Below are positions 1-9,040 of a stretch of 34,629 nt of DNA, one piece after another (positions within the stretch are counted from its first letter, which is position 1; each line of letters opens with the position of its first letter). The translations under genes were made by a program, and so were the position numbers. The notes below the pieces were generated by a model that saw nothing but the letters and a program-made list of their open reading frames with translations, ran no database searches and was not told where the DNA came from. The stretch is from Paenimyroides marinum (GTDB lineage: Bacteria > Bacteroidota > Bacteroidia > Flavobacteriales > Flavobacteriaceae), in assembly GCF_900108395.1 (NCBI RefSeq), contig NZ_FNXE01000031.1:1-34629 (forward strand), read 5' to 3'.

Positions 1-48
1 CAACTAATTTTGCCCTATTTGAAAGATTGCCCGTTTAGTAGTGATTAA
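1..48 (+). other. Possible 3' end of an upstream gene, plus T-rich spacer
   Basis: Frame 1 is open from the window edge to a TAA at 46-48 and encodes about 15 residues ending PFSSD. Frame 3 is also open, to a TAG at 36-38. Either could be the tail of a plus-strand gene converging on the outer membrane protein gene, or neither. The spacer to 116 is T-rich and I see no clear hairpin terminator in it. Confidence 0.2.
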
Positions 49-116
49 TTTTTATTTTTTATTGGTACTCGTGATATGCTTCGCAGTTTAATTCTTTTTT
101 TGTATTTTTTAAATTT

Positions 117-1787
117 CTAAAACTGTGTTTTGTAGCTTAAATGAAATATAGAATTCGATAGTTTAAAATCGGTATCTGGCTGTATGCCGTTTGCATAAAT
201 AATATTGAATAATCCGCCACCGGTTTGTATCCCGAATCCTAAACCAAAAGAATATAATAAATCGTTGGTGTTTTCTCCTTCGTAATAGGCAACGTCGGTG
301 ATCGAATGTATGTACATATTAGGTGCCAGTAAATATCGGGCTTCGTTATATAAGCCAACTTGTGTTTTAGCAAGTAGCGAATTTTCCTGAAAGCCCCGTA
401 ACGAGTTAATTCCTCCAAAACGGTAATATTCATTATATAATAAAGGAATGGAACTCAATAAAAGCGACCCTTCTAATTGCTGGTGAATATACCACCGGTT
501 GTTCAGCTGCCACAAATACGCTGCTTCTAAATTGGCAAATTGTTGTGATCCTTTACGGTTGTTAAGCTCTTCGGTTTTTGAGCCAAAACCCGCTAATGCG
601 GTAATGTAATATTTTTGTGGAAATAGCGGATGATCCTGATAATTGTTTAACAAATAATTCAGCGTAATGAATTGGTTGTTGTAATCGGCTGCCTGATAAA
701 AATTATCGGTTCCTGCCACCGATGCTGTTGATTGATACCCGATGCCAACTCTGTGGTTAAAGTTGAGGTAATACAACGCGGCAATGTTGAATTTGGTATT
801 CATCATGGTGCTATCTTGTTTAAACAGTTCCAATGACGTTTTTATGCCGAAAGGCGTATTGAACAGATAAGGAATTTCGCCTGAAAGATTAAACTGTGTT
901 TGCTGGTTTCCATCGTTTTTCCAGTAAAGTTTCAACTGTTCGCCTTTGTTTAAAATATTCATCAGTTGCAAATCGGCATAACCGTTAAACTGTACTTTAC
1001 CATCATCATCATTTGTAAAACCAATCAATCCGTCAAACTGACTCACATTTTGTCGTTCTACGTATAAATAGAGTGCGGTGTTATTTTCGGTAAAAAGTAC
1101 TTCGGGCTGTTTGGTGGTTTTGATGAAAGGGAACTGAGCCATTTCTTTTTGCAGTTCGTAAGTCACCGTTTCGGTAAAAGGTTGTTTCTCGTATTTTTTG
1201 ATTAGCCGGTGTTTAATTCCTGTGGGGAAATTATTGTAAGGTGTAAAGACAATCTGGTCAATTTTTCGCTGTTCGTCTATGTGTAAATCCAGGTCGGCAA
1301 CAAGTAGTTCATTTACAAATTGATGATTTATTAACTTAACTGTGCTTATAGAATAACCTTTTTGGGCCAATTTGTCAACAATGTTTTTAAGATAGCTTTC
1401 AGTGGTTTGAATAGGGATAGTAACCGAAGTTCTGTCAATATTTAAAAGAGTTTGTAATTTGGCCTGATGCTGATTAAAGTTGATCTTTAAGCTATCGGTT
1501 TTCTTGCTTAAGTCAAATTGTACCAGGTACAGACTGTCTTTTTTTCCGGTAGAGGTCATTTTCTGATAGAAATACCCATTTGATTTTAACGTGTTTTGTA
1601 AAGAATGCAGTTCCTTTTCAAGATCCTGACCATTGCCAAAAATACTGTCTTTGATGTTTCGTTTTAAATAAGCGGTTTCCTGCGGCGATTTACCGTTAAC
1701 TTTTAAATAAATTTGTTGGGCATACAAACGGTTGCTTGCCACAAGGATTAAAAAAAACAGGTAAAAGAATTTTTTTGAAAGCTGCAT
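117..1787 (-). CDS. BamA/TamA-family outer membrane protein (POTRA plus beta-barrel)
   Basis: This 556-residue protein begins with a signal peptide (basic MQLSKK, hydrophobic core, likely cleavage after LYA near residue 23). Residues about 25-245 are POTRA-like and variable. Residues about 250-556 look like the C-terminal Omp85 barrel: alternating aromatic strands, an RFGGINSLRGF segment that matches the conserved (V/I)RG(F/Y) loop motif of the family, and a terminal phenylalanine in YKTQF. It is shorter than true BamA (about 800 residues), so it is more likely an accessory Omp85 or TamA-like protein that inserts or moves outer membrane proteins or lipids. It is encoded alone. A TATATTTA element upstream on the minus strand resembles the flavobacterial -7 box. 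The family call is firm but the substrate is unknown. Confidence 0.8.
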   Translation of the reverse strand: MQLSKKFFYLFFLILVASNRLYAQQIYLKVNGKSPQETAYLKRNIKDSIFGNGQDLEKELHSLQNTLKSNGYFYQKMTSTGKKDSLYLVQFDLSKKTDSLKINFNQHQAKLQTLLNIDRTSVTIPIQTTESYLKNIVDKLAQKGYSISTVKLINHQFVNELLVADLDLHIDEQRKIDQIVFTPYNNFPTGIKHRLIKKYEKQPFTETVTYELQKEMAQFPFIKTTKQPEVLFTENNTALYLYVERQNVSQFDGLIGFTNDDDGKVQFNGYADLQLMNILNKGEQLKLYWKNDGNQQTQFNLSGEIPYLFNTPFGIKTSLELFKQDSTMMNTKFNIAALYYLNFNHRVGIGYQSTASVAGTDNFYQAADYNNQFITLNYLLNNYQDHPLFPQKYYITALAGFGSKTEELNNRKGSQQFANLEAAYLWQLNNRWYIHQQLEGSLLLSSIPLLYNEYYRFGGINSLRGFQENSLLAKTQVGLYNEARYLLAPNMYIHSITDVAYYEGENTNDLLYSFGLGFGIQTGGGLFNIIYANGIQPDTDFKLSNSIFHLSYKTQF

Positions 1788-1904
1788 TCAGAAATAAATT
1801 TTCAGTAAATATACGCTAAAGATTAAAAACAGGTAAAATAGCTTTTTTGAATGTATCCTGATTTTATTATTGCTTTAATTTGTTGTAATATAAAAAACAT
1901 ACCT

Positions 1905-2069
1905 GTTGTGCATTTGGACAAAAATTCGTCAGTTCGAGTAAAAATCTGAAAGATTTTGTATCGGGAACTAAATAAAAAGACTTCTCGATACAAAATTTCT
2001 TCCACTTGGTTACAGAAATCTCACTCGAAGTGACGTTAGTTGATATTTTTCGTTTCTTAAATGCACAAC
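1905..2069. repeat. Nested imperfect palindromic repeat (REP/MITE-like)
   Basis: Three sets of inverted arms are nested. The outer arms are 1905-1915 and 2059-2069 (11 bp, perfect). The middle arms are 1927-1939 and 2023-2035 (12 of 13 bp, CGTCAGTTCGAGT against its complement). The inner arms are about 1948-1969 and 1980-2003, with a perfect ATTTTGTATCG core. The sequence could fold into one long hairpin. The words CGTCA-TTCGAG and TATCG-GAA recur at about 29868 and 32424. The 461 bases from 1788 to 2248 contain no other gene I can support. Confidence 0.7.
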
Positions 2070-2248
2070 GAGTAAAACATATTTTTATATTTATAAAATT
2101 ATTAAAGTATGATCAATTGAAATTCAAATAACATAGTTAATGCTTGGACAAAAAGTTAAGGAGTGGTTCTAAATTTTTGAGTTTATCTTGTGTGAAATGG
2201 TTTCAAAAAGAGAGGGGTTTTGCGTTTAAGCCATAAAAAAAACAATAA

Positions 2249-2419
2249 ATGAGATATACAGATTTATCAGATTTAGGAGGATTCTTATGGTGGTTATGTA
2301 TCAAGTTTTGTAAAACAAATCTGAAAGATGAGCAAACCGAAGATAAATGGAGCCGAAATATTTTAACATTTCTTATGTTTGGTTCGTTTATTGGTTTTAT
2401 GATAAGTGTTTTGACTTAA
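2249..2419 (+). CDS. Small hypothetical membrane protein (56 aa)
   Basis: An open frame of 56 residues starts MRYTDLSDLGGFLWW and ends GFMISVLT. It has a charged central part (KDEQTEDKWSR) and a hydrophobic C-terminal segment of about 18 residues (ILTFLMFGSFIGFMISVL) that can cross the membrane once. An A-rich stretch precedes the ATG, as is usual for translation initiation in this phylum. I do not recognise a named family. The amphipathic N-terminus, single C-terminal helix and clean start and stop make it look real. It lies 53 bases before the delta-60 repeat gene, with a promoter-like element between them. Confidence 0.55.
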   Translation: MRYTDLSDLGGFLWWLCIKFCKTNLKDEQTEDKWSRNILTFLMFGSFIGFMISVLT

Positions 2420-2426
2420 TAACCTT

Positions 2427-2434
2427 TAAGTTTG
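2427..2434 (+). promoter_or_regulatory. Candidate -7 box (TAAGTTTG) for the delta-60 repeat gene
   Basis: TAAGTTTG matches the Bacteroidota TAnnTTTG -7 consensus and lies 39 bases before the ATG. The nearest TTTG (2410-2413) is only 13 bases upstream, shorter than the usual 17-23, so the -33 element is uncertain. Confidence 0.4.
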
Positions 2435-2472
2435 TGTGTTGTAGCGTACAGAATGATTAAATATTTAACATT

Positions 2473-4011
2473 ATGAAATCATATATAATAATATTATTAT
2501 TTCTTGCAGGTTTTACTTGCTCTGCCCAAAACGCAGCATTAGATCCTACTTTTGGAAATGCAGGAATATCAGTACACCCACACCCAAACACCGCTGAACT
2601 TCATTGTTTTGCTTTTGATCAAAACGGAAATATTATAAGTGCGGGATATGCGCTTCAAGGAGGTGCAGGAAGTACCGATTACCAGTTAACATTAACAAAA
2701 ACGAATAAAAACGGAATACTTGATAACACTTTCGGTACCAATGGGAAAGTAACAACTGTAATAGGACATTCAGAATCTCCACAGGATATTATAATTCAAG
2801 ACGATGGTAAAATTATCGTGGTGGGTGAAGCTAATTTGGGACCTACACCTAATTCTCCAGGAACATATATAGGATTTGCAGTTCGTTATAACAGTAATGG
2901 AACATTAGATACTTCATTTGGAACGAATGGAATTTACAAACTTACATCATCAAGACAATTTGTTTCTGTGATGGCTTTGCCTAACGGTTCAATTATTTTA
3001 GGAGGAAATACTTCTGTAAACAATGAGTATCTAGGCATATTAGTCAAATTAAACAGTAACGGAACTGAAGACCTCCAGTTTGGGAATAATGGAGTACTTC
3101 CTTTAACTTCTGTCAACTATAAGTTTTCGATGGGTGAAGCTATTCTTTTAAATGACGGCAAAATATTTTGTGTAGGAGTTGAATACAGTGATATTCTTAA
3201 TCATTCTAAAAGCACGTACTGTAAAATTGATACACAAGGAAACTTTGACACCTCATTCGGAACCAACGGAAAAGTGGTTATTGATCTTTTTAATTACAAT
3301 CCAATACAAAATATTATGGAGTATTTACACTCGGCAGGCGAATTGCCAAACGGACAAATCGTAATCGGAGGTACTGAATTAGATCCTTTTTTACTCAAAA
3401 TAAATTCAGATGGTTCCTTTGATACTACTTTTGGCACAAATGGTATGAAGATTCTCTCATATTCTTTCAGACCAAGAGTAATGGCAACTCAAAATGATGG
3501 AAAAATTATTATTGGGAGTGGAACAATGTCAGCTCTGGGGGGGCTTGCATATCGTATTGTCCGTTTTGACAATGATGGTGATTTAGATACTACTTTTAAT
3601 AATGGTAAAGGTCTGGTAGATATTGATGTATCACCAGGAGACGATTGGCTTGAACATATAAAGTTACAAGGAAATGACACACTTGTTATTGGTGGTAATT
3701 CAGTCCTAAACTCTAATCATAATTTTACTTTAGCACAGTTGCTTTTAAATACACCTTTATCTATAGAAGAACCTTTAGAACAATTTATAAAAGTCTATCC
3801 GAATCCGTTTGAAGAACAGTTTTTTGTTGAAGATTACGAACAGGTTATTGAAGAAATTAAAATCTTTGATAATGTAGGTAGAATCATTAAAACGATTTCA
3901 GAAACAAATACCATCCAAGAAATACAAACCAATTTTGCAAGCGGTGTTTATTTTATAAATATTGAAACCAAAGACGGCAGGATAATGAATAAGAAAATGA
4001 TAAAGGAATAA
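2473..4011 (+). CDS. Secreted delta-60 repeat protein with T9SS type A sorting domain
   Basis: This 512-residue exported protein has a signal peptide at residues 1-18 (CSAQN cleavage region). The middle carries about seven copies of a repeat whose most conserved part is LDTTFGTNG: near residues 23, 83, 145, 199, 258, 316 and 371. Most are followed by a DGKIIVGG-type strand. This is the delta-60 (beta-propeller-like) repeat. Residues about 438-512 form a type IX secretion C-terminal sorting domain: it begins VYPNPF, contains GVYFINIETKDG, and ends in a short basic strand (KKMIKE). The protein is therefore likely taken through the outer membrane by the Por/T9SS machinery and attached to the cell surface or released. 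It stands alone, with a terminator directly after it. The ligand or activity is unknown. Confidence 0.88.
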   Translation: MKSYIIILLFLAGFTCSAQNAALDPTFGNAGISVHPHPNTAELHCFAFDQNGNIISAGYALQGGAGSTDYQLTLTKTNKNGILDNTFGTNGKVTTVIGHSESPQDIIIQDDGKIIVVGEANLGPTPNSPGTYIGFAVRYNSNGTLDTSFGTNGIYKLTSSRQFVSVMALPNGSIILGGNTSVNNEYLGILVKLNSNGTEDLQFGNNGVLPLTSVNYKFSMGEAILLNDGKIFCVGVEYSDILNHSKSTYCKIDTQGNFDTSFGTNGKVVIDLFNYNPIQNIMEYLHSAGELPNGQIVIGGTELDPFLLKINSDGSFDTTFGTNGMKILSYSFRPRVMATQNDGKIIIGSGTMSALGGLAYRIVRFDNDGDLDTTFNNGKGLVDIDVSPGDDWLEHIKLQGNDTLVIGGNSVLNSNHNFTLAQLLLNTPLSIEEPLEQFIKVYPNPFEEQFFVEDYEQVIEEIKIFDNVGRIIKTISETNTIQEIQTNFASGVYFINIETKDGRIMNKKMIKE

Positions 4012-4025
4012 AACTAACCTTAACC

Positions 4026-4059
4026 AACTCCGGCAGAGTTAAAATCTGCCGGAGTTTTT
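4026..4059 (+). terminator. Rho-independent terminator after the delta-60 repeat gene
   Basis: A perfect 12-bp stem pairs 4026-4037 with 4045-4056 around a 7-base loop, GC-rich in its middle (CTCCGGCAGA), and is followed by a T-run. It separates this gene from the ribosomal cluster. Confidence 0.85.
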
Positions 4060-4142
4060 AAATTTTAAGAATATCGATTGAATGGGAAATTGCTTGGTAT
4101 AGTGAAGTTTATTATTATAAATTTGAAAATAAATAAAATGTA

Positions 4143-4173
4143 TTTGTTTTGATTAGAATAATTTATATATTTG
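4143..4173 (+). promoter_or_regulatory. Promoter of the str/S10/spc/alpha cluster
   Basis: TTTG at 4143-4146 and TATATTTG at 4166-4173, 19 bases apart, match the TTTG / TAnnTTTG promoter used by the primary sigma factor of Flavobacteria and Bacteroides. Transcription would begin near 4180, giving a leader of about 50 bases before rpsL. Confidence 0.7.
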
Positions 4174-4229
4174 CATCCCCGAAAATACACGGGAAATAAA
4201 ATTGAATGTAGAAATTTTTAATAAACATT

Positions 4230-4613
4230 ATGCCAACAATTCAACAATTAGTAAGAAAAGGGAGAACCCAATTGACTAAGAAGAGTAAATCGGTTGCTTT
4301 GGATTCATGTCCTCAAAGAAGAGGGGTTTGTACGCGTGTTTATACTACTACACCTAAAAAGCCAAACTCTGCAATGCGTAAAGTAGCGCGTGTACGTTTG
4401 ACAAACGGTAATGAAGTAAACGCTTACATTCCAGGAGAAGGACACAATTTACAAGAGCACTCGATAGTATTAGTTAGAGGTGGAAGGGTAAAAGATTTAC
4501 CAGGAGTTAGATACCACATTGTACGTGGTGCTTTGGATACTGCCGGTGTTAACGGTCGTACACAAAGAAGATCTAAATACGGTGCTAAACGCCCTAAAGA
4601 CGCAAAAAAGTAA
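4230..4613 (+). CDS. rpsL: 30S ribosomal protein uS12
   Basis: This 127-residue protein of the small-subunit decoding centre is nearly full-family in sequence. The [12 protein letters not shown] loop (K43 and K44) and the [12 protein letters not shown] loop (K88, D89) that contact helices 18, 27 and 44 of 16S rRNA are intact, so the classical streptomycin-resistance positions carry the wild-type lysines. Length equals the usual bacterial 124-127. It is the first gene of the str operon, behind its own promoter. An unusual 120-base gap with heptad repeats separates it from rpsG. The identification is certain. Confidence 0.98.
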   Translation: MPTIQQLVRKGRTQLTKKSKSVALDSCPQRRGVCTRVYTTTPKKPNSAMRKVARVRLTNGNEVNAYIPGEGHNLQEHSIVLVRGGRVKDLPGVRYHIVRGALDTAGVNGRTQRRSKYGAKRPKDAKK

Positions 4614-4621
4614 TTTAATTT

Positions 4622-4719
4622 AAGTCGAACAGTCAAAAGTTAAAAGTCGAAAGATTTGTGTGTTGCATCAAAGCGGTACAGAACTTTAAACTTGGAACCT
4701 TAAACTTTAAACTTTTAAA
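4622..4719. repeat. Heptad-periodic array in the rpsL-rpsG gap
   Basis: The gap can be divided into 14 successive 7-base units with conserved phase. The left units are of the type AAAGTTA, AAAGTCG, AAAGATT (4636-4656). The right units are TTTAAAC, TTGGAAC, CTTAAAC, TTTAAAC (4685-4712), essentially the reverse complement of the left type, so the array is also an imperfect inverted repeat. The centre (4657-4677) is unrelated. The gap encodes no protein. Similar arrays lie at 18215-18284 and 28827-28875. Confidence 0.65.
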
Positions 4720-4733
4720 AAGTAACAAAAGAA

Positions 4734-5210
4734 ATGAGAAAAAGACAGGCAAAGAAAAGACCTCTTTTACCAGATCCGAAATTTAACGATCAGTTAGTAA
4801 CGCGTTTTGTGAATAACTTAATGTGGGATGGTAAAAAATCTACTGCTTTCAAAGTATTCTATGATGCATTAGAAATCGTAGAAGAGAAAAAGCAAGATGA
4901 AGAAAAAACTTCATTGGAAGTATGGAAAGATGCTTTAACAAATGTTATGCCTCACGTTGAAGTACGTTCACGCCGTGTAGGTGGTGCTTCATTCCAGATC
5001 CCAATGCCAATTCGTCCGGATAGAAAAATCTCTATGGCGATGAAATGGATGATTCTTTATGCAAGAAAAAGAAACGATAAATCTATGGCTTCTAAATTAG
5101 CAGCTGAAATCTTAGCTGCGGCTAAAGAAGAAGGTGCTGCTGTTAAGAAAAGAATGGATGTTCATAAAATGGCTGATGCTAATAAAGCATTCTCTCACTT
5201 TAGATTTTAA
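4734..5210 (+). CDS. rpsG: 30S ribosomal protein uS7
   Basis: This 158-residue protein is the primary assembly protein of the 30S head and contacts the E-site. It begins [17 protein letters not shown], has the conserved helical core with [16 protein letters not shown] and ends KAFSHFRF. Length is normal for Bacteroidota. In E. coli, S7 represses its operon by binding the rpsL-rpsG intercistronic mRNA. Here that gap is occupied by a heptad array instead, so any such control would have a different structure. The fusA start is 23 bases downstream, indicating cotranscription. Confidence 0.98.
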   Translation: MRKRQAKKRPLLPDPKFNDQLVTRFVNNLMWDGKKSTAFKVFYDALEIVEEKKQDEEKTSLEVWKDALTNVMPHVEVRSRRVGGASFQIPMPIRPDRKISMAMKWMILYARKRNDKSMASKLAAEILAAAKEEGAAVKKRMDVHKMADANKAFSHFRF

Positions 5211-5232
5211 TTTTTCATAAAGAACAACACAA

Positions 5233-7368
5233 ATGGCTAGAGATTTATTATTTACTAGAAATATCGGGATCGCTGCTCACATTGATGCTGGTAAAACAAC
5301 AACAACAGAGCGTATCCTTTTCTATACGGGAAAAAACCATAAGTTAGGAGAAGTACATGACGGTGCTTCTACTATGGACTGGATGGAGCAAGAAGCAGAG
5401 CGTGGTATCACCATTACTTCTGCTGCTACAACTTGTACCTGGAATTTCCCAACAGATCAAGGTAAAAAAATTGATTCTTCGAAAGAATATCATTTTAATA
5501 TTATTGATACTCCGGGACACGTTGACTTTACCGTAGAGGTAAACCGTTCATTACGTGTATTAGACGGATTAGTGTTCTTGTTCTCGGCAGTAGACGGGGT
5601 AGAGCCACAATCTGAAACAAACTGGAGATTAGCTGATAACTACAAAGTTCCTCGTATGGGATTCGTTAACAAAATGGACCGTCAGGGAGCTAACTTCTTG
5701 AAAGTTTGTCAGCAGGTTAAAGACATGTTGAAATCAAATGCGGTGCCGATTGTATTGCCAATTGGTGAGGAAGCTGATTTTAAAGGAGTAGTTGATTTAG
5801 TGAAAAACCGTGCAATTGTATGGCATGAAGAAACACAAGGAGCTACTTTTGATATTATCGAGATTCCGGCTGATATGGTTGACGACGTAAAACAATACCG
5901 TGGTCAGTTAATCGAAGAAATCGCTGCATACGATGAAAACTTGTTAGAAAAGTATATGGAGGATGAAAACTCTATTACTGAAGATGAAATTCACACAGCA
6001 TTACGTGCTGCTACTTTGGATATGAGTATCATTCCAATGACTTGTGGTTCGTCTTTCAAAAACAAAGGAGTTCAGTTTATGTTAGATGCTGTATGTCGTT
6101 ACTTACCTTCTCCAATGGATAAGGAAGCAATTGAAGGTACAAACCCTGATACAGACGAGCCTATTACACGTAAACCATCTGTAAGTGACCCGTTCGCTGC
6201 ATTGGCATTTAAAATTGCAACCGATCCATTCGTAGGTCGTTTAGCTTTCTTCCGTGCATATTCAGGAGGATTAGATGCCGGTTCTTACGTGTTAAATACA
6301 CGTTCTGGTAACAAAGAGCGTATTTCTCGTATTTATCAAATGCACGCTAACAAACAAAACCCTATCGAAAGAATTGAAGCTGGAGATATTGGTGCTGCTG
6401 TTGGTTTTAAAGATATTAAAACAGGAGATACATTATGTGATGAAAAACACCCAATTGTGTTAGAATCTATGGTGTTCCCTGATCCGGTAATCGGTATCGC
6501 TATCGAGCCTAAAACAAAAGCAGACGTTGATAAAATGGGTATGGCATTGGCTAAATTAGCTGAAGAGGACCCAACTTTTACCGTACGTACTGACCAGGCT
6601 TCTGGACAAACAATCATCTCTGGTATGGGTGAGTTGCACTTAGATATCATCGTTGACCGTATGAAACGTGAATTCAAAGTTGAGGTAAACCAAGGGGAAC
6701 CTCAGGTTGAGTACAAAGAAGCGTTCACTAAAACAGCTGATCACAGAGAAACATATAAGAAACAATCTGGTGGTCGTGGTAAATTTGGTGACATCGTATT
6801 CAAAATCGGTCCAGCTGACGAAGTTGACGGAAAAGTTCCAATGGGATTACAGTTCGTTAACGAAGTAAAAGGTGGTAACGTACCAAAAGAATACATTCCG
6901 GCTGTAGAAAAAGGTTTCCGCGAAGCAATGAAACAAGGGCCTTTAGCTGGTTTCGAAATGGATTCATTAAAAGTTACTTTAGTCGATGGTTCTTACCACG
7001 CGGTGGATTCGGATGCTTTATCTTTCGAATTGGCAGCGAAATTAGGATATAAAGAATCTGCTAAAGCAGCTGGTGCAATTATCCTTGAACCAATCATGAA
7101 GTTAGAGGTGTTAACTCCGGAAGAAAACATGGGTGATATCGTGGGTGACTTAAACCGTCGTCGCGGTCAAATCAACTCTATGGACGATCGTAACGGAGCA
7201 AAAGTGGTTAAAGCTTCTGTGCCGTTATCTGAAATGTTCGGTTATGTAACAACATTACGTACATTGTCTTCGGGTCGTGCAACTTCAACAATGGAGTTCT
7301 CTCACTACGAGCAAACACCTTCTAATATTCAGGAAGAAGTAATTAAAAAGGCTAAAGGTAACGCTTAA
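5233..7368 (+). CDS. fusA: Elongation factor G
   Basis: This 711-residue translocase GTPase moves tRNA and mRNA through the ribosome after peptide transfer. The G domain shows AHIDAGKT (residues 15-22), the RGITI switch I region (58-62), DTPGHVD (92-98) and NKMD (146-149). Domains II to V follow, including the GMGELHLDI motif of domain III. A short insertion after residue 70 (roughly [11 protein letters not shown]) is of the kind seen in Bacteroidota EF-G. Only one EF-G gene is visible here, and tuf, which follows fusA in many bacteria, is absent. Confidence 0.98.
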   Translation: MARDLLFTRNIGIAAHIDAGKTTTTERILFYTGKNHKLGEVHDGASTMDWMEQEAERGITITSAATTCTWNFPTDQGKKIDSSKEYHFNIIDTPGHVDFTVEVNRSLRVLDGLVFLFSAVDGVEPQSETNWRLADNYKVPRMGFVNKMDRQGANFLKVCQQVKDMLKSNAVPIVLPIGEEADFKGVVDLVKNRAIVWHEETQGATFDIIEIPADMVDDVKQYRGQLIEEIAAYDENLLEKYMEDENSITEDEIHTALRAATLDMSIIPMTCGSSFKNKGVQFMLDAVCRYLPSPMDKEAIEGTNPDTDEPITRKPSVSDPFAALAFKIATDPFVGRLAFFRAYSGGLDAGSYVLNTRSGNKERISRIYQMHANKQNPIERIEAGDIGAAVGFKDIKTGDTLCDEKHPIVLESMVFPDPVIGIAIEPKTKADVDKMGMALAKLAEEDPTFTVRTDQASGQTIISGMGELHLDIIVDRMKREFKVEVNQGEPQVEYKEAFTKTADHRETYKKQSGGRGKFGDIVFKIGPADEVDGKVPMGLQFVNEVKGGNVPKEYIPAVEKGFREAMKQGPLAGFEMDSLKVTLVDGSYHAVDSDALSFELAAKLGYKESAKAAGAIILEPIMKLEVLTPEENMGDIVGDLNRRRGQINSMDDRNGAKVVKASVPLSEMFGYVTTLRTLSSGRATSTMEFSHYEQTPSNIQEEVIKKAKGNA

Positions 7369-7379
7369 TAATTAAGAAA

Positions 7380-7685
7380 ATGAGTCAAAAAATCAGAATA
7401 AAATTAAAATCTTACGATCACGCTTTGGTTGATAAATCAGCTGAAAAAATCGTAAAAACTGTAAAAAGTACAGGTGCAGTGGTAACAGGACCAATTCCGT
7501 TGCCAACTCATAAAAAAATCTTTACTGTTTTACGTTCTCCGCACGTAAACAAAAAAGCGAGAGAGCAGTTCGAGTTAAGTTCGTACAAAAGATTGTTAGA
7601 CATCTATTCTTCATCTTCAAAAACGATCGACGCTTTAATGAAATTAGAGCTTCCTTCAGGAGTAGAAGTTGAGATAAAAGTGTGA
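7380..7685 (+). CDS. rpsJ: 30S ribosomal protein uS10
   Basis: This 101-residue small-subunit head protein is also the NusB/NusG partner in transcription antitermination. It has the typical start [13 protein letters not shown] and the [22 protein letters not shown] loop. It starts 11 bases after fusA, so here it is the last gene of the str unit rather than the first of the S10 unit. A hairpin with an embedded promoter follows it. Confidence 0.98.
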   Translation: MSQKIRIKLKSYDHALVDKSAEKIVKTVKSTGAVVTGPIPLPTHKKIFTVLRSPHVNKKAREQFELSSYKRLLDIYSSSSKTIDALMKLELPSGVEVEIKV

Positions 7686-7709
7686 TAATAAACTTTTTTT
7701 GAAAAATAC

Positions 7710-7754
7710 TTGTATATTTCAAGCATTGGTATTACTTTTGCCGATGCTTGAAAT
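7710..7754 (+). promoter_or_regulatory. Hairpin with embedded promoter between rpsJ and rplC
   Basis: Bases 7716-7730 pair with 7740-7754 (15 bp including two G-U pairs; the outer 11 are perfect) around a 9-base loop, followed by TTTT, so it can act as a terminator or attenuator after rpsJ. The loop and the 3' arm together contain TACTTTTG (7733-7740), a perfect TAnnTTTG -7 box, with TTG at 7710-7712 spaced 20 bases away. Initiation would fall near 7747, inside the 3' arm. The same sequence could therefore both end the str transcript and start the S10 transcript. Confidence 0.55.
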
Positions 7755-7785
7755 TTTTATATTTAATAATTATTAATTTAAATTT

Positions 7786-8403
7786 ATGTCTGGGTTAATT
7801 GGAAAAAAAATCGGCATGACTTCAATTTTCGATGAAAAAGGGAAAAACATTCCTTGTACAGTAATCGAATTAGGTCCGTGTGTCGTTACCCAAGTCAGAA
7901 CCAAAGAGGTTGACGGGTATGAAGCTTATCAACTTGGTTTCGATGACGCTAAAGAAAAAAATGCTACTAAAGCGGCTACAGGTCACTTTAAAAAAGCAGG
8001 AACTTCTGTTAAAAGAAAAGTTGTTGAAATCCAGGATTTTGAAAGCACTTACAATTTAGGTGATGTAATCACTGTAGATTTATTTGCCGAAGGAGAATTT
8101 GTAGATGTACAAGGTACTTCTAAAGGTAAAGGATTCCAGGGGGTTGTAAAACGTCATGGATTTGGTGGTGTTGGACAAGCTACACATGGTCAGCACAACC
8201 GTTTAAGAGCTCCGGGTTCTGTGGGTGCATCATCGTACCCTTCACGCGTGTTCAAAGGTATGCGCATGGCAGGTAGAACAGGAGGAGAAAAAGTAACAGT
8301 TCAAAACCTTAGAGTTTTAAAAGTGGTTGCAGACAAAAACTTATTAGTAGTTAAAGGTGCTGTACCAGGTCACAAAAACTCTTACGTAATCGTTCAGAAG
8401 TAA
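7786..8403 (+). CDS. rplC: 50S ribosomal protein uL3
   Basis: This 205-residue early-assembly protein of the large subunit reaches toward the peptidyl-transferase centre. Conserved features are [13 protein letters not shown] at the start and the long loop with [15 protein letters not shown] and [22 protein letters not shown]. Its stop overlaps the rplD start by one base (TAATG), which implies translational coupling. It heads the S10 segment after the hairpin/promoter. Confidence 0.98.
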   Translation: MSGLIGKKIGMTSIFDEKGKNIPCTVIELGPCVVTQVRTKEVDGYEAYQLGFDDAKEKNATKAATGHFKKAGTSVKRKVVEIQDFESTYNLGDVITVDLFAEGEFVDVQGTSKGKGFQGVVKRHGFGGVGQATHGQHNRLRAPGSVGASSYPSRVFKGMRMAGRTGGEKVTVQNLRVLKVVADKNLLVVKGAVPGHKNSYVIVQK

Positions 8404-9032
8404 TGGAAGTAAAAGTTTTAGATATCAACGGAAAAGAAACTGGTAGATCAGTACAATTGGCTGATTCAGTTTTCGCAATTGAGCCTAACAAACATGCTAT
8501 CTATTTAGATGTTAAACAATATTTGGCAAATCAACGTCAAGGTACGCACAAAGCTAAAGAAAGAGCTGAAGTGGCAGGATCTACACGTAAAATTAAAAAA
8601 CAAAAAGGTACTGGTACTGCTCGTGCAGGTTCTGCTAAGTCGCCTGTTTTTAAAGGTGGTGGTACTATTTTTGGACCAAGACCTCGTAGCTACTCTTTCA
8701 AATTAAACAAAGCTTTAAAACGTTTGGCTCGTAAATCAGCATTTACAATCAAAGCACAAGAGTCTAATTTGTTTGTAATTGAAGACATTACTTTTGATAC
8801 ACCAAATACTAAAAATTTCATTAACGTATTGAAAGCTTTAGGGTTAGAAAGTAAAAAATCATTATTTGTGTTGGGTGAATCAAATAAAAATGTATATTTG
8901 TCATCACGCAATTTAAAAAGAGCTTCTGTTGTAACTTCTTCAGAATTAAATACTTATGGTATTTTAAATGCTAATTCATTAGTGTTGACTGAAGGTTCTG
9001 TAGAAGGAATTGTAGAAAATTTAAGTAAATAA
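8403..9032 (+). CDS. rplD: 50S ribosomal protein uL4
   Basis: This 209-residue protein lines the nascent-peptide exit tunnel. The extended loop contains KQKGTGTARAGSAKSPVFKGGG, the constriction region where macrolide-resistance changes occur in other bacteria; it looks undisturbed. In Proteobacteria L4 represses its own operon. The only leader structure visible here is the hairpin before rplC, and a link to L4 is untested. Confidence 0.98.
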   Translation: MEVKVLDINGKETGRSVQLADSVFAIEPNKHAIYLDVKQYLANQRQGTHKAKERAEVAGSTRKIKKQKGTGTARAGSAKSPVFKGGGTIFGPRPRSYSFKLNKALKRLARKSAFTIKAQESNLFVIEDITFDTPNTKNFINVLKALGLESKKSLFVLGESNKNVYLSSRNLKRASVVTSSELNTYGILNANSLVLTEGSVEGIVENLSK

Positions 9033-9040
9033 GTAGGGAA

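Noticed and set aside
1823..2005. 60-codon minus-strand open frame
   Set aside because: It lies across the nested palindrome; its open reading is explained by the repeat and it has no protein-like features.
2276..2289. AGGAGG followed six bases later by ATG, an ideal SD and start
   Set aside because: The ATG at 2287 opens only an 8-codon frame inside the 56-residue gene, and AGGAGG is explained by Gly-Gly codons.
4614..4733. Possible CRISPR-like array in the rpsL-rpsG gap
   Set aside because: The repeat unit is only 7 bases with no spacers of uniform size; it is a heptad array, not CRISPR.
6336..6677. 113-codon minus-strand frame inside fusA
   Set aside because: It is antisense to a highly conserved coding region, with no initiation signal or family motif.
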